A stretch of 64,000 nucleotides of DNA from Breoghania sp963678585 (lineage in GTDB: Bacteria; Pseudomonadota; Alphaproteobacteria; Rhizobiales; Stappiaceae). The DNA is taken from NCBI GenBank assembly GCA_963678585.2, contig CAXXGA010000002.1, forward strand, positions 3,038,001 to 3,102,000, written 5' to 3'. This document shows positions 43,771-59,771 of this stretch, piece after piece; the stretch's first letter is position 1, and every line of letters starts with the position of its first letter. Below the pieces are notes generated by a model. That model made no database searches. It was not told the DNA's origin and saw only the letters and a program-made list of their open reading frames with translations. The position numbers and the translations under genes are program-made.

Positions 43771-44438
43771 GCCAACAAACCCTTTTTCCAAAGTTCGACC
43801 AGCGTATTGACGGTCGTGTCACGATCACCCGAGATCCGCAAAAGCATCGGATCGTTGTTCAACAGAAGTGCCGACAGATATTGGTCGATCATGCCGCCAA
43901 GGGCGTACGCGCGACGGAAAAGCTCGTCTTGCGCGAGACCTGACGTCGGATGACGTCGGCCAAGCGACGTCACGACGGTCGTGATCCATTCATGGTTCAG
44001 TTTTTGAAAGGCTTGTGTCGCCTCGGGAAGATCGTCCGAATGGTTCACCAGACATTTCATCAGGCCGCGATTGGCTGCAAACAGGTCGTAGTAAGTCGCT
44101 GTCGTTGCCCACGTCCGGTCCCCGACGGTGGCTCCGCCCGCCAATCGCATTGTCTTTTGAATAAAATCGACAAAGCGAAGCAGCACCTTTCCGATCAGAT
44201 CGTTCCGATCCGGGAAATAAATGTAGAAGGTACCGTTGGCGACATTTGCGGCACCGCAAATGTCCGAAATCTTCAGTGCAGACAGCGGAATGCGGTCGAG
44301 CAATCTGCAAGTCGCTGCAGCGATTGACGCTTCAGTCCGCTCGCGCTTTTTCCCGCTTGCGGCCTCACTGAGGAGAAATTCCGCAAAACTCAGCCCCGCG
44401 GGAGCGATGTCGCTTTCTAACTTCGCCGTCTCAATCAT
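43767..44438 (-). CDS. TetR-family transcriptional regulator
   Basis: 223 residues. N-terminal helix-turn-helix (IPLSALKISDICGAANVANG, TFYIYFPDRNDLIGKVL) and a C-terminal ligand/dimer domain. It is first in the operon with the PaaK-like ligase and the enoyl-CoA hydratase, so it is probably an autorepressor released by the CoA ester they form, as for PaaX/PaaR-type control. ATG at 44438, with GAGG five bases upstream, is preferred to GTG 44444. Confidence 0.87.
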   Translation of the reverse strand: MIETAKLESDIAPAGLSFAEFLLSEAASGKKRERTEASIAAATCRLLDRIPLSALKISDICGAANVANGTFYIYFPDRNDLIGKVLLRFVDFIQKTMRLAGGATVGDRTWATTATYYDLFAANRGLMKCLVNHSDDLPEATQAFQKLNHEWITTVVTSLGRRHPTSGLAQDELFRRAYALGGMIDQYLSALLLNNDPMLLRISGDRDTTVNTLVELWKKGLLA

Positions 44439-44588
44439 GATCACCTCACATAAGTGAAGCTGAATTCATTTTCATATATCGGTCAAGCGATTTCCCTTGG
44501 GGAAGCGATTTCCATTGTTATCGACCACATCGGATCGCGCATCGCGATACCAACCGAAACACTGCACTCCCGCCTTTTCAAACACAAG

Positions 44589-44620
44589 AAAGCCCGCCGT
44601 ATTTTCATACGGCGGGCTTT
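44589..44620. terminator. Terminator of the rRNA operon
   Basis: A 14-bp perfect stem (44589-44602 with 44607-44620, AAAGCCCGCCGTAT type) and a 4-nt loop, seven bases after the tRNA-fMet CCA end, with T-rich tails on both strands. It ends the rrn transcript and isolates the TetR operon. Confidence 0.9.
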
Positions 44621-44625
44621 TTGAT

Positions 44626-44703
<78 letters not shown>

Positions 44704-45046
44704 GTAAATTTTGGTGTCCTGTGGTTTGTTGCCAGGACGATGGGCTGTTGTGTAGCCCGATCTTATTTGTTTGCCCGTCCTCGCGGCTTTGCCGCTGCGG
44801 GCGCGGCGGGTGCTGCTCCATGAAGGATACGGCCACCGCCTTCGTATTTGCTTGCCCGAGCTCGGCGCTTTGCGCCTTTGGGCGAGGCGTGTGCTGCTCT
44901 TTGGGTGAGCGACTGGTGCCTCAGGATTTCGTATCTCCGGACGTGAGTGTACGAGCGGAGCATTTTTGCTCCACTCGGGAGATTTTTGGAGTGGAGATGG
45001 TATGGTTTTGAGATCGTTGAGAGGATTGTAATCGGTGTCCTTTGCA
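44704..45046 (-). other. 5S to tRNA-fMet spacer with a duplicated hairpin
   Basis: 345-bp transcribed spacer. It contains an 81-bp-offset degenerate direct repeat, described separately (44764-44899). The rest (44900-45046) has weak inverted repeats around a TTTTGCTCC/GGAGAT segment. No coding feature. Confidence 0.6.
44764..44899 (-). repeat. Two copies of a hairpin-forming repeat, 81 bp apart
   Basis: Copy 1 starts TATTTGTTTGCCCG at 44764, copy 2 TATTTGCTTGCCCG at 44845; both end GTGCTGCTC (44810-44818 and 44891-44899). Forty-eight aligned positions from TTGCCCG to GTGCTGCTC need no gap. Each folds into a hairpin, outer GCCC/GGGC and inner GCGGC-TTT-GCCGC in copy 1 or GGCGC-TTT-GCGCC in copy 2. 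Two base pairs change with their partner between copies, so the structure is conserved more than the sequence. Confidence 0.8.
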
Positions 45047-45163
45047 GGCCTGGCAGTGACCTACTCTCCCGCGTCTTAAGACGAAGTACCATTGGCGCAG
45101 GGGAGTTTCACGGCCGAGTTCGGAATGGGATCGGGTGGGGGCTCCCCGCAATAGCCACCAGGC
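45047..45163 (-). rRNA. rrf: 5S ribosomal RNA
   Basis: About 117 nt. Seen on the minus strand: GGCCTGGTGGCTATTGCGG at the 5' end, CCCGATCCCATTCCGAACTC in the centre, and a 3' end complementary to the 5' end (CTGCCAGGCC). Ends set by this terminal helix, accurate to a few bases. Confidence 0.95.
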
Positions 45164-45250
45164 CGGCGAAGGACATCGATTATCAGAAGAAACTGGTTTT
45201 TGTACTCATTTCATCGGGTGCTTGCGCTTGCAGGCGTCAGGTTGGCACCC

Positions 45251-45306
45251 CGACCACCCGGCTAGGGTGGTCGCAAGGCCGACCGGCCGCCGCGCCTTAT
45301 GGCGCG
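45251..45306 (-). other. Hairpins in the 23S-5S spacer
   Basis: Perfect 9-bp stem CGACCACCC/GGGTGGTCG (45251-45273) and a 6-bp CGCGCC/GGCGCG stem (45291-45306). They are probably pre-rRNA processing structures. Confidence 0.55.
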
Positions 45307-45375
45307 CGCTGTCCGCAGCCAGGACCGAAGGTCCGTGCGGCGTGAGGACGAGTAGTAAGGATGATCATTGACTAA

Positions 45376-48130
<2,755 letters not shown>

Positions 48131-48517
48131 TTATCGATGATCATCCGTCTTCTTGCGCTCACAGCCGCATTGCCACTTCAGAGCCCCATGAGTACGGGAT
48201 GAAGCAGCAGCTCCGTGAGCAGATGTCTTGATGAATGAGATAAAGACCAGTTTCTTCTGAGATTTGCTCAAGATGCGCGGTCAGGCTGCACCGTCCATAA
48301 CTGCGCCGAAGTCTAAGGCGCTTTGCGGACTGAGCGGATCCCACACCCAACATCAAATGCCGAAGCATTCAATCTCGGACGAAGACCAGGATCCGGTCGT
48401 TCGAACAAATCTTCTCTCAACGATGTCAAAGCAGATCATGCAAGCCATCCCGATGGATGACCGCAAACTGTGGTTTTCTTCAAAGAACAAGACTATCCAT
48501 GACGCCGGCCCACCGAA
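48131..48517 (-). other. tRNA-Ala to 23S spacer with 23S-processing arm
   Basis: 387 bp without gene. The stretch 48232-48263 is complementary to 45184-45215 on the other side of 23S (shared AGAAGAAACTGGT), and 48134-48147 to 45358-45371 (GGATGATCAT), so the precursor can form a long stalk for RNase III. Transcribed spacer otherwise unremarkable. Confidence 0.6.
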
Positions 48518-48593
48518 TGGTGGAGGCAGACGGGATCGAACCGACGACCTCATGCTTGCAAAGCACGCGCTCTCCCAACTGAGCTATGCCCCC
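48518..48593 (-). tRNA. tRNA-Ala (TGC)
   Basis: 76 nt with encoded CCA. Anticodon TGC within GTGCTTTGCAAGCA, T arm GGTTCGATCC, acceptor GGGGGCA/TGCCTCC. Standard member of the alphaproteobacterial rrn spacer. Confidence 0.97.
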
Positions 48594-48646
48594 ATATCCT
48601 CTTGCAAGGAATATCTTCGGGTCCAGTCGGCATCACGGATAAGAAG

Positions 48647-48723
<77 letters not shown>

Positions 48724-48954
48724 TTCCAATCCGGAGCACACCCGAGATGGGTGCAACCCGCTCGGGCTCGCCCGGCTCCAAGCAGTCAGCACCGGTCATA
48801 AGACCCGGCCAACACGTCTTGTTCTTGTGAAGAAAGAGAAACGAAGGCGGCGATACGCTCGCTCGTGTTTTTGATCGTGACGGCCACTCCGTGAGAAGCG
48901 TCCATCCGACCGTGTTCTATTGAAAGTCCGATAAGAGCGAACTCTTGAAGGACA

Positions 48955-50450
<1,496 letters not shown>

Positions 50451-51618
50451 AATGAGATTTTGATCGGCTTTTCTTGGTCACGCATTTGACGAGGACACAC
50501 AATAATCAATCAAACCCCGAAAGGCTCAATCGACCTGAGTGTCTCGAAAAACGTGTCCGCCGAAGTCTCTTCGGTCCTACTAAGCAAGATCTCTCTTGCC
50601 CATCAGACCCGCAAGCCATTCGCCGCCCACGTTTCTCTTTCTTCTGTCCAAATTGTCAAAAAACCGATGAAAGCCAAAAGCCAACATCACCCAACCGACA
50701 CCAAACCCGGCTTCGGCCATCAGCAACACAAAAAGGCGAACCCTTCAGGTCGCAGGCACGAAACCGATCCGCTCGAACCAAGGTCCGAAGCAAAAGGCCC
50801 CGTCGGTATGGGAACCACCAAACTCGGGCGCCGCCGTTGCGGTGGCGCGTCTCCGTCGCCCGGTGTGGCGCTTATATAGTCGGCGCCCACTCCAACCGTC
50901 AACCCCGAAAAACAAAGTTTCTAAAACCAAATTGGCCAAACCGTATTTTACCCACACAGCCTGTGAATAACCATTTGAATGGAAGTCGGGAAATCGCAGG
51001 ATTCTGCCGATCATGACCAAATGCGTGAACTTCATAAGCGTAAATGCGCAAGTGCCGCAAGCCTTCTGGAGGCCGTAGCCGGCGCAGCATTCCGCCGATT
51101 TTCTGTCCCCGCCCCTCGGCCCCGGATCAAGCCGTCGGGAGAAGAGGACCGCCTGCGATACGCCCCGACCGCGCGCGGGTCTCATATGACGCGGATAGCG
51201 TGATCGGTTTCTCCGATACGCCCCTCCCGCACCCCCTTGAAGAAGAAGGGAGGGCGGACAAGCCCGCGCGCTGGACCGATGCGCCTCTGTTACGGACCAC
51301 CGGGCCTGCCAGGCGACGGAAACTTTAATTGGACGACGACACAGGTTTTGCCGCTTTTCCGCATTAAGAGTTGGCGATTCAACAGCAGGGGCTTCGCGCC
51401 CCGTATCGATACGGATCAATCCTTCGCCCACACTCTATATAAATGGGGCATGGGTAGGGATGGTCTCTCACGATGCTCTTATATAGAAGGGGGCATCGGT
51501 CGAGAGTGCCGCATTGCGGCGTCAATGGATTGACTTGGACGCCGTCAGGTGGTCAGTGAGACAACGCGAAACCGAATGGCATGATGGCCGTACGGAAACC
51601 GGGAGCCGACGCCTACCT
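50451..51618. other. rRNA operon leader/promoter region and upstream intergenic space
   Basis: About 1.17 kb without a credible gene; frames of 60-230 codons here have no family resemblance and no ribosome sites. It contains the 16S leader (50451-50870), the rrn promoter (50873-50902) and, further right, two similar AT-rich elements CTCTATATAAATGGGGCAT (51433-51451) and CTCTTATATAGAAGGGGGCAT (51476-51496), which may be start sites for the M23 gene. Confidence 0.5.
50873..50902 (-). promoter_or_regulatory. rRNA operon promoter
   Basis: On the minus strand TTGACG (50897-50902), an 18-bp spacer, and TATATA (50873-50878), followed by a GC-rich discriminator region, about 420 bp before 16S. The hexamers and the G/C-rich region after -10 are typical of stringently controlled rrn promoters. 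Confidence 0.7.
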
Positions 51619-53565
51619 ATGAATATGGGCAATCACCCAACACAGGCGACGATCGACCTTGGCAATGAACCGCCCCTGGTCGCTTACGAAGATCGCAACG
51701 GACCGCCGACCCGGCGCGAAGTTTCCTTGCGTTGGCTCGCGGGCACGGTCCTCACCGGTCTCACCTCCATCGTTCTTATCGGCGGCGCCCTGGTCGCCGC
51801 CCTTGACGGTCGTTACTCTGTCGAAGCGGCGACACAGCCCACCGGCAACACGCAGACGACCATGAGCGAAGCCAAGGCGCAGAAGGGCGACCGGATCACC
51901 GGATCCGACGCCCAGTTTGCGACCCGCCAGATCGTTCAGGTCAACACGCTCACGCGTGAGGGCGACGCGGTTCACATTCAGGCCAAGCCCTACGCGCTGG
52001 TCAACGCGACCCTGGAAACGCAGCGTTCCAACGAGCTTTCCGCCTCGATCCCGCCGTTCAATCCGCTGAAGCTGATCTCCGGCAATGACGTTCTGCCCGA
52101 CCGCAGTGCCAGCGATTCCATTTACGCAGCCCATGTTGAAGGTGAAGTGACGATCTCGGTGCACGACTTCCCCGTGAACACCGTCGAGATCAACACCGCC
52201 GACGCGCCCAGCGAGGCCGACGTCGAACGCATGGTACGCGATTCAGGGCGCTTCCTTGCCGACGACAAGATCGAGGTCGCCTCGCTCCCCGTCGTCGATC
52301 CGGGACGCTTCGATTTCGGTCTCGCCCAGAACCCCGGACTTTCCAATTTGTCCGTGCGCATCGCCGCGGAAAACGTCTCCTTCGTTTCCAAGACCGACGA
52401 CAACCCGGCCTATTCCGACATGGACGAGCGAATCGTCCCGATTCGTGAAGAAACGTCGCTCCATGACGTACTGGTGAAAAACGACGCCACCGAAGACGAG
52501 GCGGCCACGATCGCCCACAGGTTCATCGAGCGCTTCAACATCAGCGATCTGAAGCCGGGCCAGCGGGTGCGGATCGGCAAGCGCCCGGATTACGCGTCCG
52601 GCGACCTCCGCGTGGAGCGCGTGTCGCTCTATGTCGATCAGGTCCATCAGGGCACCGTCGCGCTTTCCGACGAAGGCACTTACGTGGCTGCCGCTGCGCC
52701 GACGACGTTGATGCCCGACGCCTTCGCCGCCGCCGACCGCATGATGATCTCCGGCCCGACGCCGTCGCTCTACAATTCGCTCTATCAAACGGGCCTGAAC
52801 AACGACCTGCCCGAACCGCTGATCGAGGATCTGGTCCACATCTTCTCCTACGACGTGGACTACAATGCCCGCGTCAAGGCGGGCGACCAGCTTGAGGTCT
52901 TCTACTCGCTCGACAAGCCCCAGAACGGTCAGCCGCCGGAAGTTCTCTACACCGCGCTGACAACCGGCACCGAGCGACACCGTTTCTATCGCTTCCGCAC
53001 CCCCGACGACGGTGCGGTCGATTTCTATGACGAGAATGGCCGCAGTGCGAAGAAGTTCCTGATGCGCAAGCCGGTGGTCGGCGGGCGTCTCAGCTCGCCC
53101 TATGGCAGGCGCAAGCATCCGATTCTCGGCTACGTCCGCTTCCACACCGGCGTCGATTGGGCCCTGCCCTACGGCACGCCGATCTACGCCACCGGCGACG
53201 GCATCGTGGAAAAGGCAGGATGGGCTTCCGGCTATGGCCGCTTCACCCTGATCCGCCACGCCAACGGCTACGAGACCGGCTATGGCCACCAGCAGGCTAT
53301 CGCCAAGGGCATTGCCCCCGGCGTTCGCGTCAAGCAGGGACAGATCATCGGCTATGTGGGCTCCACCGGGCGCTCCACCGGCCCGCACGTGCACTACGAA
53401 GTTCGCATCAACGACAAATTCGTGGATCCGAACCGCGTCCGTCTCCCGCGCGGTCGTGTGCTCGACGGCGAGATGCTCGCCAACTTCGAGCGCGAACGCG
53501 AACGCATCGACGCCCTGCTGGAACGCGGCGGCGGCGGACAAAGCAACCGGATCGCTTCGCGCTGA
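51619..53565 (+). CDS. M23-family murein endopeptidase with N-terminal membrane anchor
   Basis: 648 residues. A ~50-residue cytoplasmic start, one membrane segment (about 43-65, LAGTVLTGLTSIVLIGGALV), a long periplasmic region with LysM/OapA-like part near 400-450, and a C-terminal peptidase_M23 (about 510-610). Zinc ligands seen in FHTGVDWALPYGTP (H, D) and HVHYE (second H). It should cleave peptidoglycan cross-links in growth or division, or activate other enzymes. ATG at 51619; the upstream frame to 51514 is not needed. Monocistronic, ended by the terminator at 53616. Confidence 0.9.
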   Translation: MNMGNHPTQATIDLGNEPPLVAYEDRNGPPTRREVSLRWLAGTVLTGLTSIVLIGGALVAALDGRYSVEAATQPTGNTQTTMSEAKAQKGDRITGSDAQFATRQIVQVNTLTREGDAVHIQAKPYALVNATLETQRSNELSASIPPFNPLKLISGNDVLPDRSASDSIYAAHVEGEVTISVHDFPVNTVEINTADAPSEADVERMVRDSGRFLADDKIEVASLPVVDPGRFDFGLAQNPGLSNLSVRIAAENVSFVSKTDDNPAYSDMDERIVPIREETSLHDVLVKNDATEDEAATIAHRFIERFNISDLKPGQRVRIGKRPDYASGDLRVERVSLYVDQVHQGTVALSDEGTYVAAAAPTTLMPDAFAAADRMMISGPTPSLYNSLYQTGLNNDLPEPLIEDLVHIFSYDVDYNARVKAGDQLEVFYSLDKPQNGQPPEVLYTALTTGTERHRFYRFRTPDDGAVDFYDENGRSAKKFLMRKPVVGGRLSSPYGRRKHPILGYVRFHTGVDWALPYGTPIYATGDGIVEKAGWASGYGRFTLIRHANGYETGYGHQQAIAKGIAPGVRVKQGQIIGYVGSTGRSTGPHVHYEVRINDKFVDPNRVRLPRGRVLDGEMLANFERERERIDALLERGGGGQSNRIASR

Positions 53566-53615
53566 CCTGCCAGACCCGAAGCGCAAAGACACCCGGCACA
53601 ACAGATCAGGCAACA

Positions 53616-53644
53616 AAAAAGGCGGCCCCGAGGGCCGCCTTTTT
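53616..53644. terminator. Bidirectional terminator between the M23 gene and clpB
   Basis: Perfect 13-bp stem A5 GGCGGCCC / GGGCCGCC T5 with loop CGA, 51 bp after the M23 stop and 50 bp after the clpB stop. T tracts on both strands. Confidence 0.92.
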
Positions 53645-53693
53645 CCGTTTCATCGCCTGATCATGGCAACACGAGCAAGATGCGGATCGGCTG

Positions 53694-56306
<2,613 letters not shown>

Positions 56307-56312
56307 GTTCAT

Positions 56313-56620
56313 ACCTCCTCACCGCAGCATCACCCGAAGCATGACCTGCGAATTGGGACAAGGCGAGGCCAAATGGCCCTCGCGCGGCGCTCCGAGACTA
56401 TGGCAGGTCAAGCTTGCGCGAACATGCGCGGACCCTCGTGTCGTGCCGCAGGCTGGATATAGTGTTGCAAATTGACAACAAAAAGGGTTTCGGAAAAAAG
56501 ATATTGCCGAAAACAAAAAAGCCCGCGAACCAGTCGCGGGCTTTCCCGATTTTGCAGTGAACGCAATGCTGTCGGGCGCCTCGCAACAAAAACTGCAAGG
56601 CCGACAGATCCGTCCGGAAA
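56313..56620. other. clpB upstream region
   Basis: 308 bp between clpB and the DUF4167 gene. It holds the terminator of the DUF4167 transcript (56518-56544) and the clpB promoter and ribosome site. No match to the alphaproteobacterial RpoH consensus was found with correct spacing. Confidence 0.4.
56518..56544 (-). terminator. Terminator of the DUF4167 gene
   Basis: Perfect 11-bp stem AAAGCCCGCGA/TCGCGGGCTTT with loop ACCAG, and a run of six T on the minus strand. 76 bp after the DUF4167 stop. Confidence 0.88.
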
Positions 56621-57352
56621 TCAGGCTTCGCTGGCTTCGGTGGCCGGAGCGGCTTCGCCCGATCCGCCATCCTGCTCGGCGGCATTGGCAGCGGCCCGGC
56701 GTACATTGCGGCCACGTGCCCCACGCGCCCGACGGCGCGGGCGGGGCGCTTCTTCGCCCCCATCGGCATCGCCGTCTTCCGTGGAAGCGCTTTCCGCGGT
56801 CTCTTCCGCGCTTTCAGCATCCGCCTTCTTGGCAGCGGCGCGGGTCGGCCTGCGACGCGGCTTGGGCTGAGGCTTTTCAGCCTCCTTGCCATCCGCCTTG
56901 CCTTCACCTTCCGCAGCCGCCTCGCCCGCACTCACGTCACCGCCGTTCTTGGCGTCGATCCCGGGCATGCGATCCACAAAGGGTTGCGGTGCGTCCTGCG
57001 GCATCACCCGCGTCTTGGCGGCAACCGGCGTCTCCGTCGTCTGTTCGTCGCCATCCTCGTCGTCATCGACGTCCTGGTTGGCGCGCGACTGGGTCGCAGG
57101 AGCATTGGCCGGGGTCTGCGCTGCCGCGACGATGCGCGAATAGTGCTCGGCATGCTGGAGATAGTTCTCCGCCATGATCCGGTCGCCTGAGACCATCGCA
57201 TCGCGAGCCAGCTGCTGATACTTCTCCGCGATATGCATAGCGGTTCCGCGGATCTTTACATCCGGACCGTTCGACTCAAACGACCGGGTCAGCGGATTGG
57301 GACCCTTGCGGCCCCGCCCGCGCAAACGCTTATTCTGATTGTTTTGTCTCAT
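56621..57352 (-). CDS. DUF4167 domain protein
   Basis: 243 residues. N-terminal conserved DUF4167 (MRQNNQNKRLRGRGRKG, GPDVKIRGTAMHIAEKYQQL, ENYLQHAEHYSRIVAA), basic and probably RNA-binding. The rest is low-complexity Ala/Glu/Arg (RRRARGARGRNVRRAA near the end). The family is characteristic of Rhizobiales and relatives and lies next to prmC/prfA there. Function unknown; RNA interaction is an inference from charge and neighbours. Own terminator downstream. Confidence 0.85.
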   Translation of the reverse strand: MRQNNQNKRLRGRGRKGPNPLTRSFESNGPDVKIRGTAMHIAEKYQQLARDAMVSGDRIMAENYLQHAEHYSRIVAAAQTPANAPATQSRANQDVDDDEDGDEQTTETPVAAKTRVMPQDAPQPFVDRMPGIDAKNGGDVSAGEAAAEGEGKADGKEAEKPQPKPRRRPTRAAAKKADAESAEETAESASTEDGDADGGEEAPRPRRRARGARGRNVRRAAANAAEQDGGSGEAAPATEASEA

Positions 57353-57738
57353 ACTGCCGTTATCTCTTCAGAGCGGCTTGCCGGGCAAATGCCACGGCTT
57401 TTCGACCGAACCCAATGGGGTGAATCCGGACAGCGGAGCATTAACTCCGTTGCCGCTAACCAGCGCGCGCGACGGCCCGATCAAACCCGGTCCATCCCGT
57501 TTCGTTGGTCGTTGACATTCCGCTGTCTCGGACAAGCGATCTTCTCATCGCCACGTACCGATCCGGAACAGGACCTATTGTCCGGTTTCCAGTGCGCCCC
57601 GGTCTTCTGCTACTTCCCAGCCCGGCTAGCAATGCTGCCACGCGGATAGACCGGCGTCTTGGCGCTTCGGCGTGCCGCACCGTAGCCCCTTCGCCCGATA
57701 AATCCAAGCGCAATTTTCAAAGCATGCAAATGCAACGT
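57353..57738. other. Gap between prmC and the DUF4167 gene
   Basis: 386 bp, no credible gene. Only a weak GGAG/CTCC inverted repeat near 57437-57450. No terminator for prmC was seen. Likely holds the DUF4167 promoter. Confidence 0.35.
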
Positions 57739-58608
57739 TTACCGCCCCTGACGGCGCGCCACGACGACGCGATCACACCCGGCAAGATCGCGCCGAATCA
57801 TGACATTGCCGAAACCTGCAAGGCGGCAAAGATCGCTCACCTCCCGTCCTTGATCGAAGCCGATCTCAAGGACCAGCGCCCCGCCTTCGCCGCCAAGCGC
57901 CTCAAACGCCTGACGTACCAAAATGCGATAGGGCGCGAGTCCGTCCTCGCCGCCGTCCAATGCCAGCATCGGATCATGGGCGCGCACGTCCTCCTCGAGG
58001 TCGTCGATCACCGCGCTGCGGATATAGGGCGGGTTGGAAACGATAAGATCCCATGGACCGGACACCGCATCCATCCACGACATGCAGACGAAAGCGGCGC
58101 GGTCCCCGACCCCGTTCGCAACCGCATTGCGCCGGGCGGTTTCAAGCGCTCCGGGCTGGATATCGCTCGCCAGTCCCCAGGCATCGGGAAGTTCGTGAAG
58201 CAGCGAAATCAGGATAGCCCCGGTGCCGGTGCCCAGATCGACGATGCGAAGAGGCTGCTGCGCGCGTCCGCTTTCCGCCACTACATCGAGCGCTGCCTCT
58301 ACCAGAGTCTCGGTATCGGGGCGTGGCTCAAGTGTTTCAGGCGAAAGGGAGAATTCAAGTCCCCAGAACTCGCGCCGTCCCAATATGCGCCCCACGGGGC
58401 GGTGGGAGAGACGGGCTTCCAGATGCGCGTTGAGCCGGGAAATTTCCTCGTCGCTCAGACTGCGGCTTTCTTCCAGAACGATCCGGTTCGGATCGAGGCC
58501 GACGACATCTGCGGCCAGCAGCCGGGCATCCAGTTCCGACGTCGCGAACCCGGCGTCGCGCAAGGCATTGCGCATGCGCCTGCAGGCGGCACCGAGGGTC
58601 TCGCTCAC
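57739..58608 (-). CDS. prmC: Release factor glutamine methyltransferase PrmC
   Basis: 289 residues. Methylates the GGQ glutamine of release factors. N-terminal helical domain, SAM fold (IVDLGTGTGAILISLLHELP) and the catalytic NPPY motif in LIVSNPPYIRSAV. The substrate gene prfA overlaps it by ATGA. The C-terminal part (GLAPYRILVRQAFEALGGEG, LVLEIGFDQGREV) is normal. Confidence 0.95.
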   Translation of the reverse strand: MSETLGAACRRMRNALRDAGFATSELDARLLAADVVGLDPNRIVLEESRSLSDEEISRLNAHLEARLSHRPVGRILGRREFWGLEFSLSPETLEPRPDTETLVEAALDVVAESGRAQQPLRIVDLGTGTGAILISLLHELPDAWGLASDIQPGALETARRNAVANGVGDRAAFVCMSWMDAVSGPWDLIVSNPPYIRSAVIDDLEEDVRAHDPMLALDGGEDGLAPYRILVRQAFEALGGEGGALVLEIGFDQGREVSDLCRLAGFGNVMIRRDLAGCDRVVVARRQGR

Positions 58609-59684
58609 CGGGGCTCGCCACTGTCGGCGGCAAGAAGGGCCGCCTGATGCTCGGTGATCAACGGATCGATCACATCGTCCAGCGCCTCGCCGGAAATCAC
58701 CTGATCGAGCTTGTAAAGCGTCAGCCCGATGCGATGATCGGTGACGCGACCTTGCGGGAAATTATAGGTGCGGATGCGCTCGGAGCGATCTCCGGATCCC
58801 ACCTGCCCGCGCCGCGCCTCGGAACGCTCGCTGTCGACCTTCTCGCGCTCCATGTCGAGCAGCCGCGAACGCAGAACCGTCATGGCCTTGGCCCGGTTCT
58901 GATGCTGGGACTTCTCCGCCGAGGTGACGACAATACCGGTGGGCAGATGGGTGATGCGCACGGCCGAATCGGTCGTGTTCACATGCTGGCCGCCCGCTCC
59001 CGATGCCCGCATCGTATCGATGCGGATATCCTCGGGCCTGATCTCGATATCAACCTCCTGCGCTTCCGGCAGAACGGCGACGGTCGCCGCAGAGGTATGA
59101 ATGCGTCCGCCCGATTCGGTCACCGGCACACGCTGTACCCGATGGACGCCCGATTCGAACTTCAGCCGGGCGAAGACGCCGTTGCCGTCGACCGAGGCGA
59201 TGATTTCCTTGTATCCGCCAACCTCGCCCTCGCTGACCGACAGGATATCGACCTTCCAGCCGCGGGATTCGGCGTAGCGCTGATACATGCGGAAAAGATC
59301 GCCGGCGAAAAGCGCGGCCTCGTCGCCGCCGGTGCCTGCGCGAACTTCCAGAACGGCGCTGCCCGCATCGGCCGCGTCCTTGGGCAAAAGCGCAAGCCGC
59401 ACCTCGTGGGAAAGGCTCTCCACCTTTTCCTGAAGCTCCTCGCGCTCCATTTCCGCCAGCTCGCGCATTTCCTTGTCCGAGGACGGATCGGCCAGAAGCT
59501 CCTCCGCTCCTTCCAGATCGCCCTGCGCCTGACGCAACTGGCGCACCATCTTCACCACCGGCTCAAGATCGGCATAGTCGCGCGACAGACGCACATAGGT
59601 CGCCGGGTCCGGGTTGGAGGACATCCGGGCTTCCAGTTCCGCGAAGCGGTCGATGAGACCGTCCAGTCTTTCCTGCGCCAGCAT
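58605..59684 (-). CDS. prfA: Peptide chain release factor 1
   Basis: 359 residues, usual length. Reads UAA/UAG through its PxT motif (RVPVTESGGRIHTSAA, PVT) and hydrolyses peptidyl-tRNA with GGQ (GAGGQHVNTTDSAVRITH). C-terminal AQSQ-type domain conserved (SSDRSERIRTYNFPQGRVTD in part). Overlaps prmC. Start 88 bp after ptsP. Confidence 0.97.
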   Translation of the reverse strand: MLAQERLDGLIDRFAELEARMSSNPDPATYVRLSRDYADLEPVVKMVRQLRQAQGDLEGAEELLADPSSDKEMRELAEMEREELQEKVESLSHEVRLALLPKDAADAGSAVLEVRAGTGGDEAALFAGDLFRMYQRYAESRGWKVDILSVSEGEVGGYKEIIASVDGNGVFARLKFESGVHRVQRVPVTESGGRIHTSAATVAVLPEAQEVDIEIRPEDIRIDTMRASGAGGQHVNTTDSAVRITHLPTGIVVTSAEKSQHQNRAKAMTVLRSRLLDMEREKVDSERSEARRGQVGSGDRSERIRTYNFPQGRVTDHRIGLTLYKLDQVISGEALDDVIDPLITEHQAALLAADSGEPR

Positions 59685-59771
59685 TGCGCATCAACTCCAA
59701 GGATTTTCAAAAGCAGCGGCGACAACTGCGCCAGCGCGAGCGGTTTCGAAACGGAAAAGCGGTCAGGCCGG

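Noticed and set aside
50474..51431. Frames of 180-228 codons between 16S and the M23 gene
   Set aside because: They cover the rrn promoter and leader, lack ribosome sites and resemble no family.
56313..56480. Possible RpoH (heat-shock) promoter before clpB
   Set aside because: CTTGTC and CTTGAC hexamers occur, but no matching -10 is present at the expected spacing.
57505..58647. 380-codon plus-strand frame opposite prmC
   Set aside because: Shadow of prmC, which has the NPPY and SAM motifs in the minus frame.
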